Below, piece by piece: positions 26,661-36,556 of a stretch of DNA of 64,000 nt; positions within the stretch are counted from its first letter, which is position 1, and each line of letters begins with the position of its first letter. The notes under the pieces are model-generated. The model was not told the origin of the DNA. It worked only from the letters and a program-made list of their open reading frames with translations, and made no database searches. A program made the translations under genes and the position numbers. Origin of the DNA: Apostichopus japonicus (taxonomy: Eukaryota; Echinodermata; Holothuroidea; Aspidochirotida; Stichopodidae); the NCBI RefSeq assembly GCF_037975245.1, contig NC_092563.1, positions 31,275,960 through 31,339,959 of the forward strand, written 5' to 3'.

Positions 26661-27320
26661 ATACCAACATTTACATTCATTGCTGTTAGATGTTCGATGT
26701 TGTTGAAAAATATTATCGTGACATCCTTTTATTCCCTTTAGCTCCATTCACAGAGGTCCGGCGACAACAAGGTTAATTGCTGCTTAGATCACTTGTAAAA
26801 ACTGTCGGAACGGATGTTTTGCCCATTTAATGTGCTGAAGATGTATAGGTTATTAAAAAGCATTCGTGCAGTTTGCCAATCACAATTGCTTTTCTATCTG
26901 AATAATATACAATTTTGTTGTAAGCACTTAGAAACTGAAAAAAAATACCAAAGTGATTCCAGTTCATACCAATTTTAACATGGTTTTGAACTTTTAAAAT
27001 TTCGATCTGAAATACCAACATTTCCCTTCAACGCTGTTAAATGCAATTTAATGTACTTTAGATATAAAGTTTATTCCAAAGCATTCCAAAGCACAATTTA
27101 AATTTGTGTTAAATACTGAGAAATTGAGAAATGGAACCAAGGTCATTCCAGTTCAAACCAATTTTGACATGGTTTTGAACTTTTTAAATTTTGATCTGAA
27201 ATACCGACTTTTATCTTCACCCTTGAAATGTTCGATTTTTTAAATAAAGATTATCGTGACATCAATTTATTCCCCTTTTGTTCCATTCACAGAGGTCCGG
27301 CAACGACCAGGTAAATAATT

Positions 27321-28210
27321 GCTAAGATCACTTGTGAGAACTGTCGGAACGGATGTTCTGCCCATTTGATGTACAGTTTATTTAGTTTTTATTCCAAAGC
27401 ATTCGTTCAGTTTGCCAGTCACAATAGCTTTTCGATCTGGAAATTAAACAACTTTGTTAGTACTGAGAAAGTTAAAAATAAGACAAAAGTCATTCCAGTT
27501 AAAACCAAAGCTCAGTCCAAACTCCTGTTTCTCTTCAAAAGGACATTGACGCTACTGAAAACAAACTATCGTAATGTGCAACATGACAAATCTAAAGATA
27601 AACAACACAACAAATTAATAGAATGGGTTTTATTAACATGCGAACAATGAACCATGATAGATGGTACAGTTCACTCTGCTTCATTCAAATTTAGTCATAG
27701 AGTCGTCCATGTTCTAATTAATTAAATACAATGGTCTTTTTTGAGCCACCGAATAAGTCTTGGACCTCAACGCATTTTTGTAGTTCTGGTTTTGTCACGT
27801 AATAGTACCTCGTTTTGTAAAAATCAAAAATCACAATAATTGTAGTTCCTTCTAAACCTGTCGAGCACACAGAAGGGCGTGAAAACAAAAAAAAAAACAT
27901 AAAATGAGGGAGGGGGAAGACGGGCATTTTACCGTTGGTCAGTTTGCGGATCTTCGCCAGAAAAGTTTTAGTTTTGAGATCCTACTGTGGTTCAGATGGG
28001 ACACTTTATCCAATACATCGTTGGTTGAATCTCAAATTAAATTAAGATTTCGTTCAGATTTTCGAGTAATGTATCGACATTTTGATAAGGTTCGGTTTTT
28101 TTTGTGTCGTACCGACATTTTCTTGTTTCCCTTAAAAAGTTCGATATTTAAGCAAATATTATCTAGCTTTATTTTTATTTCCTCTTTTCCTTATGTTCCA
28201 TTTACAAAAG
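27321..28210 (+). other. Last array remnant and putative intron/5' flank of the 28.2 kb gene
   Basis: The first ~170 bp carry the array's downstream sequence (CATTCGTTCAGTTTGCCAGTCACAATAGC). From about 27750 the sequence matches 18790-19300, the region before array unit 3. It ends in a T-rich tract and CCATTTACAAAAG, where the usual CATTTACAG has lost its G and the next AG at 28209-28210 would serve as acceptor. ORFs crossing this point (27366-27650, 27904-28245) are probably not separate genes. Confidence 0.5.
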
Positions 28211-29215
28211 TTCGTCGAAGAAATGGTAGATCGTTTCGCAGATGAGTTACAAGATTTGCCGAAAAAGATGCGGATCTTCTCACTGTGTCTTAGATCCCTA
28301 TATGTGGAGAATGCAGTGGGTTCTTTTGCAAACATAGCCACTGGTTTCAATAGCATCCGTGATCAGACGAGGAAAGACGCTATCTACTATGTGAAAGCTA
28401 TTTTGCCTCTGTCTACCCAAGTGGTAAGGTACATCCAAGACTTCTTTGCGTACTATGAAGGGCTGGAGTTAGACGAATGGAAAAAGTTTCTTCCTTCTAT
28501 CCTGGAAGACGTGACCGGACAACAGCAATGCTGCATCGAGATAACAAAAATGCACGAAGAAATGATGGGACTCCTGCAGCAGAGACATGATGATGCGAAA
28601 ATTAATTTCTGTAAGCTTGATGATTTTAACAACGATCTCATGAAAAAGATAGCCAAACTGGAACAAGAAGCTGTCAACTCAATGGTATGGATCCATGGAA
28701 TGTCGTTTATTCCAATTGTGGAATCAGTTTTAGCCTCTCTATTCAACAAGAGTGTAGAATATGACTTGGCTAAGGTGGTGGCGGACGTTCAGCAAGTAAA
28801 CATCAATATTGTAGCAACAATGGTCGTTAGCGATGCCATAATTCCAGCACTTTCTGGTGTCCTGAATGGGCTTTGTGGGGTTGCAGATTTCTTGAATACG
28901 ATGAAAGAGGTGCTCACTACTTTCCACAGCAAAGGAGAACAAACCAAACGGCTTCATTACATCATGATGAAAAAGAAAGCAGTGGAAATAAAAACAAGCT
29001 GCAAAACATTTTACGCCATGATTCCCGTAGTACGAACCGACCTGCAGTGTATCCCAGAGATGCCGGATGACCTGAATTACGTCGATAAATGGCTTATCAA
29101 GCTGCAGAAACAGATTAAGAAGAAATACAAACATGAGCTCACAGACCAGTTGAAAAAACTGCTCAAGCAATGCGAATCAATCGAGGGGGTTCAACAGCTT
29201 GCGATTGAGAAGTAG
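28211..29215 (+). CDS. Helical protein of unknown family, ~330 aa, parent of the array
   Basis: This is the only long undamaged frame in the window. The frame is open from 28193, but CCATTTACAAAAG looks like an intron end by comparison with array units, so I start at 28211. ATG at 28223 has a strong Kozak setting (GAAGAAATGG) and would give 330 aa. Counting from 28211, residues 1-155 are predominantly amphipathic helix with many K/E/Q. Two hydrophobic stretches follow: about 160-178 (WIHGMSFIPIVESVLASLF) and 199-228 (starting INIVATMVVSDAIIPALSG). A charged C-terminal helical part rich in Lys ends LAIEK. No signal peptide or catalytic motif is seen. Long helices flanking a hydrophobic pair recall alpha-helical membrane-active proteins of the ClyA/HBL type, but I cannot show homology. 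It may equally be a lineage-specific helical protein. The gene is GC-richer than its flanks and probably single-exon after a 5'-UTR intron. Confidence 0.75.
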   Translation, partial: FVEEMVDRFADELQDLPKKMRIFSLCLRSLYVENAVGSFANIATGFNSIRDQTRKDAIYYVKAILPLSTQVVRYIQDFFAYYEGLELDEWKKFLPSILEDVTGQQQCCIEITKMHEEMMGLLQQRHDDAKINFCKLDDFNNDLMKKIAKLEQEAVNSMVWIHGMSFIPIVESVLASLFNKSVEYDLAKVVADVQQVNINIVATMVVSDAIIPALSGVLNGLCGVADFLNTMKEVLTTFHSKGEQTKRLHYIMMKKKAVEIKTSCKTFYAMIPVVRTDLQCIPEMPDDLNYVDKWLIKLQKQIKKKYKHELTDQLKKLLKQCESIEGVQQLAIEK

Positions 29216-30465
29216 GTGCTAGTACCTTGGATGCACCTAACAAGCTGTCGTGTTGTAGTCATTTCTGCACTATAAGCACTTAACTACTTACGTTACAGCT
29301 TAATAGTCTACTCGGTAAATTTCAAAATGTCGACAATTTCTGTTTTGCTTTTACCGCACTGATATAACAAAAAATGAGTAATTAATCTTCATGTAACCAC
29401 ATAAATGAGTTTGATCAATCACAATATAACTATGCAGCTTGCAATATAAAATTTCAATGATAAGTTGGCGATGAATTCAACTCTTGATTTACATTGAGTG
29501 AGATACATTTGACATGCATGGAGGGAGTGCTACTTGTAAGGGTCATTAACGGTTGTTTGAGCAGAACGGTCGGTGGTGCCAGCATATCCATAATCAATCA
29601 TTTTTATTTATTTCATTTCCTGAGTTCCATATCAATCTTTAAGCATTTTTCTTCAAAGGCAATGTAATGCTTCCTTAGCGATGAAGTGCATCGTATACCT
29701 TAAGGAAAAGGAGCATGGCTTGCGAATCCACTTGATTAAGTATATGAATAAACTAGTAAATAAAATATGTTGCTCTACGTACTGTGCTCAGTGTAGCCGG
29801 GTATAGTTTGCTTAACTAGATAACTAATAATATACCTAAACAAAATTGTGAATGCTCTGTAAAGTGTTCTACGTATTGTTCATCTGTCTTTGGTTGACTG
29901 AGCAAATAACTGCAGTGGTTTTCGGCGGGGTTCAAGCATCATTCATTAAAGAAGGACCAATGAAGTGAGAACATGTATTTATGTTACAAAAACTGGTAAA
30001 TTATGCATATGCGTGGTAGAATATATATACCTAGTATGTACAGGTATATGCAGAATAGTGAAATAAGGCCAGTAAGGGCCAAGATAAATAAAGCTTATAA
30101 GGAAATCTCCAAAGACGGTGAATGATCATTTCAGTCATGTTGCAATGACCCAATCATACCATGCCATTCTGAAGGCTCACCCCGTCACTCACGAGTATTT
30201 TTCTGCCTAAAGGTTGGCCAGAGGAACACGTTGTAGTGTTCTCGTCCGTAGACGAAGTGGTGTGAAAACTAATTAATTTTTAACGCGTATCTTTGAAATA
30301 ATAAAAATGTAACTTTTTGGGCGACAGACAACGGGGCATGTTTAATCAATCAGCAGTCAGTGGTTTTCATGGTTTAATAAATAAAAGCATTGTAGTTTCT
30401 TCCTCTTGCTCTCTTTATGTGATTGTTTGCGTTTAATGAATACTTATATCAAGGATTATCATGCG
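29216..30465. other. 3' flank of the 28.2 kb gene, otherwise unassigned
   Basis: Apart from the candidate polyadenylation signals, no gene, RNA or repeat is recognised. Confidence 0.4.
29747..29764 (+). promoter_or_regulatory. Possible polyadenylation signals (two AATAAA)
   Basis: AATAAA occurs at 29747-29752 and 29759-29764, about 540 bp after the stop of the upstream CDS. In AT-rich DNA such hexamers are common, so this is a candidate only. Confidence 0.3.
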
Positions 30466-30705
30466 GTGACCGGACAACTCCCCTCTGGAAAAATACCCCT
30501 CCTACAATTATACCCCCCGGACATCTCCCCCTGGACAATTACCCCTGGACAATTCCCACCCACACAATTCCATACCGGACAGTTTCCACCCAAAAAAATC
30601 CCCCCGGACAATTCCCATCCAAAAAAATCCCTCCGGACAATTCCCATCCCGGTCGACTCCCCCCCGGACAATAATCCTCCCTAACGATACCCCCCCCCCG
30701 GGCAA
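30466..30705. repeat. C-rich minisatellite (CCGGACAATTCCC type)
   Basis: Imperfect copies of a 15-31 bp unit built on CCCCCGGACAATTCCCATCC or CCACCCAAAAAAATCC. The array gives long overlapping ORFs in several frames on both strands (for example 30406-30684 plus and 30508-30705 minus). These are products of the repeat, not genes. The strand asymmetry is strong: C-rich top strand, G-rich bottom strand. Confidence 0.85.
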
Positions 30706-30735
30706 TTTGCCATTGTCTTAGGGCTTATTAGAAGG

Positions 30736-31040
<305 letters not shown>

Positions 31041-31299
31041 GGGTCATCAAATCGTGGGGAATCAACTTATACCAATTTAAATCGACGTATACCAAAAGGA
31101 AAGAAAAAAAAACAGGGAAATGATTGTTGATTTTCGTGCAGTGCAAAGTCAGGCCCCATTTTACATTGACAATAATGGATTGAGGTTGTATCAGATTTTA
31201 AATATTATGGATTAACCTTCAGCAGCTCGCTTACTTGGAATTCTCACGTGAACAATATAGCATCAAAAGCTAAACAGAGATTATATCACTACGACGTTG

Positions 31300-31450
31300 T
31301 CACAGAATGTTAGCACCAATCAAAATAGATCTCAGAAAAGTTTTAGGGGTTCAGCCAATCGCAGGCAGTTCCTGGATAAACAACATGTCTGCGCCCTTGT
31401 GTAAACTTATGCCGACCCAGGTTTCAGAGGTGTACATGGATTTACGTTAG
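31300..31450 (+). promoter_or_regulatory. Promoter/first-exon-like segment, inverted partner of 38550-38710
   Basis: TCACAGAATGTTAGCACCAAT, GGGGTTCAGCCAATCG and ATGTCTGCGCCC are shared in order with the minus strand of 38710-38610. CCAAT stands some 40 bp before ATGTCTGCGCCC. The frame from that ATG (31389) begins MSAPLCKLMPTQVSEVYMDL and stops after 21 codons. A GTTAGT near 31449 or other GT sites could be a donor. A duplicated host promoter with first exon, or a repeat carrying one, both fit. Confidence 0.35.
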
Positions 31451-31731
31451 TAATAGCCAAGGCATATACGTACAGTCACTTTATGACGCTGAACATCCAA
31501 AGTGAAACATTCAGTTCCTATTTTTGATATGAACGCAATGCATGTGTGCCCGGTGACTGTGCTGAGGACTACCACGTAAAAGTGGTCGGATTTTCACAGA
31601 ATAAGGTTATTGCGTTACTTGACAATTCGTCCATATGACTTCAAGTTACACACTGAGACGTGAGACTGGAGTAGGCTAAGCCCTAATAATTAAATAGGCA
31701 AAGGCCTAACACTTAATGTTAACGTTTACAG

Positions 31732-31816
31732 CTCGTATGATACTTTTACCCAATTATCTGAAAACGAAACTCATGATGAAGGACGTGTTGAAGATTCGTG
31801 TGGATCTTCCAGGCAG
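31732..31816 (+). CDS. Possible internal exon, 85 nt
   Basis: The segment is bounded by AACGTTTACAG upstream and CAGGTAGGT downstream, both good splice matches. Two frames are fully open; one begins RMILLPNYLKTKLMMKDVLK and the other SYDTFTQLSENETHDEGRVE. No family is recognised. It lies 280 bp after the promoter/first-exon-like segment. A further open stretch with a CAG|GTCAAG donor is at 32426-32482 (QVVQFHQQISYSQTVSKKQ). The three could belong to one gene, but the phases do not settle it. Confidence 0.3.
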
Positions 31817-32425
31817 GTAGGTCTAGGCTATAATATTTCTTTTCCAGTCCTACGTTTGTTCAAACAAGAGGATATTAATTATTCCTAATTTCCCATGATA
31901 TTTCATAAATATGATGGATTTGAAGACAAACAATGGTCTGTTTGAGTCTTGAGATATTGAAATGCAAGGGTCTCCAACTGTGTAAACTCATTGAACTCCA
32001 ATAGGCCTGTACATGTTATGATATTCGTTGTAAATTGTGATTGGCCATTAATAGCATGGTCTGCAAAAAAACATTTTTACAGGTTGCACAAGATTATTCT
32101 TCCCCTGATGAAGTCTTCTTAAAATCTGCGGGCTGTGTGGAATGCAATGTATTTTCCATATAGTGGAGATTTACTCCACATCCATGACTGATTCATCATA
32201 TTCATACATTCACCCCCTTGCTGATGGTTCTCCAAAGTTTCATTCCCTACAGTATTTGTGGCAATAGTATTGAGGGATGATTTGTTTTTTGACATTCAAC
32301 TCCAAAATTGGACTTCAGTTTTAAAGTTCCAGGTGCTAGAAACATAGACCAAATTGATTTCTTTCTCTTTGGAACTTGTTAGGCCATTATATATATTCTG
32401 TTCTGGTGATGCAGAATTCATTCAG

Positions 32426-32482
32426 CAGGTGGTTCAATTCCATCAACAGATATCGTATAGCCAAACAGTTTCCAAAAAGCAG
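32426..32482 (+). CDS. Possible internal exon, 57 nt
   Basis: It follows AATTCATTCAG and is followed by GTCAAG. The frame reads 19 codons, QVVQFHQQISYSQTVSKKQ, in phase 0. The Q-rich content and clean boundaries suggest coding sequence. A LINE lies 90 bp further on, so any next exon would be beyond 33.4 kb. No family is recognised. Confidence 0.22.
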
Positions 32483-32568
32483 GTCAAGTATTCGGCACCA
32501 TCATGAGACTTGTAACAAAAGGAATTACAGGAGTTTTCAGTGGCAAAGCTCTCGCTAAATTTCCTCAC

Positions 32569-33412
32569 ATAAGATAAGATAAGTAAGTAAGATAAGTAAA
32601 ACTTCATTGATCCCAAAGGGAAATTCAGGCACTCGCTCATAAAACAATGAAAAATGTTACAAAAATAGATGTGTATATTGTTCAACAAAGTCAACGTGAC
32701 AAAACCTCATTGAAAAGCTTAATTGCACGGGGTATGAAAGAATCTCTGTATGTATTGGTTTTGGGACACGGAAGTCTCAACCTGCCACTGCCTCTGGACA
32801 TCTGACTATTATGAAGTAGCTCATAGAGGGGGTGGGTATGGTCTTTCCATACCGCGTTCAGTTTTGACTCGAGAAGGCTGTGGTAGACCGAGTCAATGGA
32901 AGGCAATGGTTCCCCGACTACTCTCTCCGCTTTCTTAATGATGCTGTTAATACGACCTAGTTCATGTTTGTTTACATTCCCACCCCAGCAAATCAAGCAA
33001 TAACGCCAAATCCCGCTAATGGTACAATTATAAAACATTTCAAGGATGTCATGACGAACATCAAAATTCGACATCTTACGAAGGCAGTACAATCTAGAAT
33101 TCAACTTTTTAACCATTATATCAATATGATCTCCCCATGCCAAATGATCATTCAGCACTACCCCAAGATACTTATATGACGTAACACGATCAACTACACT
33201 TCCTTTGACAACAACAGGGGGTGGATGATTAGTATTGTGACGAAAATCAATAATCATTTCTTTGGTCTTAGCAACATTTAATTGGAGGAAGTTAAGATCA
33301 CAGTAATTCACAAAAGACTGAATTTGACATAAGTAAGCTTCATCACTATTACCATTGACTAAGCCAATCATGGCAGTATCGTCAGAAAACTTGATGAGTG
33401 AGCACCCTCACA
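32569..33412 (-). mobile_element. 5'-truncated CR1/L2-like LINE with RT C-terminal ORF
   Basis: The minus-strand frame (stop at 32691) opens at about 33412 with LIKFSDDTAMIGLV, the RT catalytic box (usual FADD, here FSDD). It continues with LNVAKTKEMIIDFR, YKYLGVVLNDHLAWGDHI and RDSFIPRAIKLFNEVL, the classic end of a CR1/L2/Rex-type pol. The 226-codon ORF from the internal Met is undamaged. After the stop comes CCTGAATTTCCCTTTGGGATCAATGAAG and a TTACTTATCTTATC tail, typical of the 3' ends of these LINEs. The endonuclease and N-terminal RT are missing, as expected for 5' truncation on insertion. The intact frame suggests a fairly young insertion. Confidence 0.9.
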
Positions 33413-36400
33413 TTGTCTACATAGGAATTTTCTCTGTGATAATCTCGCTTTCTAGTGTCCATCACTCTACACAGCAAATGTGAATGGTAGGGGCAATTTT
33501 AAAGTGATCATGACTTCATTATAGACCATCCACTGGTGTTCCAATAAAAGACTCAAAATGAGTTGTTAGCTCAACAGCTAACCTCAGATTAAACAACAAC
33601 AAAAACTGTTAAAAGGAAACATGTTTGGATGTTGCCATCTCATACTTTGGAACTACCTGAACAGATAACTAATATATAAAGAGAAGAACAGCTTTCAGCA
33701 AACTGGTTATCCACCATAAGCCATGTGTATGGAAACGTCTGTAGTTAGTGGACCTTAAGTTTCCCAGCGGGATGCTCTGTAGGCCCATATGTTTAAACAA
33801 AAGAAACTTTATTACACACATAGGCATTTCTCATCAGAAACAAATTGTTGAACTATGCAAAAATTACAGCATGTTGTCATTGCTGAGCTAACAATGGATG
33901 ATTTTAACATCAAATTATGTTATAGCATCACAGGCAATTGGGTTTATCTAATAATTTTAAGTAATTTTATGCTAGAGAGCACCATGACAAGATTTCAGTC
34001 CCTACCGTAATAATAAAAATGTAAAAGAATGGGGATTTTCATCCATCTGTCAATAATAGTTAATATAATAATCAATCAAATACCATTATCAATTGCGACT
34101 TGAGTTTATTGAAATCACCAAGTACAGTCCTCTTGTTGCAATGTAACCAGATAAAAGTATTGCATTTATTCACCACAAATATGCTATGATATCACTAGAA
34201 TAACAAAACAAATCGCTGCTTTTCCCAGCAACTAGATCGTAAGTAGAAATAAGCAAGCACAAAGCACTTATTTACATATAAAACACAACCAACCATGGTA
34301 TTTCCAAGATACATTTGGCATAGCAAGGTACTGTCAACCAGAATGAGAACATTTCATGGTTCCTGTTGCTGCTCATTGATTAACAGGGAACACTCCAAGT
34401 ATGTAATGATGAAGCAAGATCAATAATTGCCTTACTGTACAAAGCCACAACTCCTCATAAATACACACAATATCCAATGTAACACACATCGCCATGTGTA
34501 AGTTACCCATTAATTACACACTCACCTTTGATGAAACTGTGACTTATGGTTGTCTGCTGTAGGTTTAACCCATTGACATATTTAATATTCAAGATGTGAG
34601 CACCAAAACCAATATTTGTATCAACTAATTATGGACCACCCACCCACCCACCCTATATAGCATTGATCAATCATAGCCCTTGTTGAGTTATCGTGCATAC
34701 ATGTCACAAATACACATATACACACATACACACCGACCTGACTACATGGTTCCTTTGCTTTCAGCAAGGAACCAAAACTAAAAAAATGCCATACACAAAA
34801 TGCACATAAATTTAAGTTGGCTGTTGTGTTTGATCAAGGCATATTGTAACATGATATTTCTTGTTAATTAAACAAAGAGGTAATTGCATAATGACTTGAC
34901 AGCAAGGAAATGTTAATTGACCGTCAAGCCTGACTGAAACCACATAATGTTTAACATACAATGGATGGGTTCATTTACTGCAATGTTCAGAAAATAACAT
35001 AATATGAACCCTGATTAAGGATAGCTGTTTCATGCCAAAACAAATACCTTTTCACATTGAAAAGACCCTTTTTAGACTAAATAGATCTGTCAAAAAATGT
35101 ACAGAACATATGTCACCTGTAATTTGCAAAGGGCATATTTCTATAGCGTTTTAATGTTAATATTTGTTCTTTATTTTAACATTGTTTACTAGTTATTAGT
35201 CACTAGTATAAAATTCTTCTTGATTAACTGTATGATATGGTGGCAGAAATATGATAATTGTGATAGTACCATGAGCAAATAAACCTACAAACCTTTTCTG
35301 CCACACCCCTTTTTCATCATCATTGAACAACCATTACAATTGCTATTCTGCTTGCATACAGTGCTTTCTCAATTGACTTGAATTGTGATCAATAATAACA
35401 TTGAGTTGCTTTTTATAGTTATTGGGATCATTTGCTTGATCCTATAAAGTTTTACTGTACCTAAATGAGTAAACATCTAAGAATGTCTGCAAAGGTAAAA
35501 TACTAACTGTATCCAAGGACAGTATTTAACTTATCACAATATGAGGTTCAACTGCATTATACCATACTGCAGCTTTAAACAACTACATACACATAAACCT
35601 GCAAGACCAAGAAATATGCCTCCTCCCAACTCATTGCCATTTCAGGTATGTACAGTATGCCTTCCTTGTTAGCAATCATGTCTGGTGAAAGACATAAAAA
35701 TTGATAAAACTAGTAGAAATGATAATTTTCAGTTGGAATGTCCAGCCAATTAAGTCTCCTTTGATTACTGTCATGTCTTTCTGCTACTACTGCACCCTTG
35801 AAACTTTCTCTATGAGGCTTCTCATGCCCTTCAGCATGTCTCTTGACATAAATAGAATGAAAAGATAAAAAGTTTCAACACAATATGCATGAAAATATGA
35901 GTGTGATGTCGGATATTTTGTGTGAAGTATTTGCCAGTTTTGAACATTTTTGGCAAAAGTTTTTTTTTCACTGACATAAGTGAAATTATTGAATTTCTTC
36001 TCATACAATGTCTGAAAATTTTGCCAACAGATGATTTAACGAACACCGGCCCAGTGACTAAACTGAGAGGATGAACATTTCTAGTTGCAAGAGAAATGCT
36101 TGTTGTTGCAATTGTGACCTTGCAGAGGAAATTGCATCCAACTTTCACAAAAATCCATCACAAAAAGAGTTTCCAGAGCACTTAAACAATTATAGATAAA
36201 TGTAATACAGCTAATCCGTTAAAACCACACTCAAGTTGTGAAATTTTAACCCTTAATTTAAATGTATAGCTTTTTTAATACTACTGATAAGTTACCACTG
36301 TTACTGGTCATATACAGTATACCAAAAGATTGAGTGATTTGCAAACCTTCAAACTGGCATGTTGTATGATATGCTGCAGGTAAACAAGGCTCTACTTGAT

Positions 36401-36556
36401 TCATAAATAAGTACTCGACCACATCATGTGTCAAGCTGAAAGAAAAATACATAATTTTATAGAATTCCTAAATACAAACTGTAAATGATGACATCCTAGG
36501 CTGCTAGCACAGATACATGTATGGTGATGGTTATCTATTACATGTTAATACAAGTA
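33413..36556. other. Unassigned AT-rich DNA
   Basis: No gene can be supported. A CA/TA-rich low-complexity piece lies near 34690-34735. Two weak exon-like segments (35541-35645 plus, 36290-36435 minus) are listed among rejected items. Confidence 0.4.

Larger units (their letters stand above)
18020..27320 (+). repeat. Tandem array of 26 exon-boundary units, mostly ~350 bp
   Basis: Each unit has a pyrimidine tract, YATTCACAG or YATTTACAG, a short core (consensus AGGTCCGGCGACGACAAG), then GTAAAT, then ~300 bp of conserved sequence with TTGTTGTAAGTACTTAG. Core starts: 18359, 18699, 19300, 19762, 20141, 20494, 20839, 21189, 21536, 21775, 22125, 22470, 22821, 23167, 23517, 23898, 24253, 24602, 24947, 25298, 25646, 25996, 26197, 26400, 26754, 27293. 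Twenty-one keep AG before and GT or GC after a core of 18 nt (17 units) or 39 nt (19762, 23517, 25996, 26197). Four have the AG shifted (20141, 21189, 23898, 26400), and 20494 has AT for GT. The first units resemble the start of the CDS at 28211 and its upstream intron, so the array seems to derive from that gene. Confidence 0.9.

Noticed and set aside
22596-27021. Minus-strand ORFs of 64-81 codons recurring in the array (GIDYKSFVHQMGRTSVPT type)
   Set aside because: They recur only because the DNA units recur, contain the inverted core and splice-like sites, and lack family similarity. The plus-strand link to the gene explains the sequence better.
18020-27320. CRISPR-like regular repeat-spacer pattern
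   Set aside because: Both cores and the intervening ~330 bp are repeated; there are no unique spacers, and the DNA is eukaryotic.
28453-29170. Minus-strand ORFs of 98 and 143 codons opposite the 28.2 kb gene
   Set aside because: Shadows of the plus-strand coding frame, which matches the array units and keeps a single open frame.
30406-30705. Several Pro- or Gly-rich ORFs on both strands
   Set aside because: Products of the C-rich minisatellite in different frames.
35541-35645. 105-nt ATG-started frame with CxxxxC (NCIIPYC) and a GTATGT donor, resembling the start of a THAP zinc finger
   Set aside because: The spacing to the SLPFQ end is too long for a THAP domain, no later exon was found, and the fit rests on two cysteines.
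36290-36435. Minus-strand segment after TTTTTCTTTCAG reading LTHDVVEYLFMNQVEPCLPA, exon-like
   Set aside because: The composition looks coding, but no family, no clear donor and no linked exon could be shown. The phase does not fit the first-exon candidate at 38550-38720.
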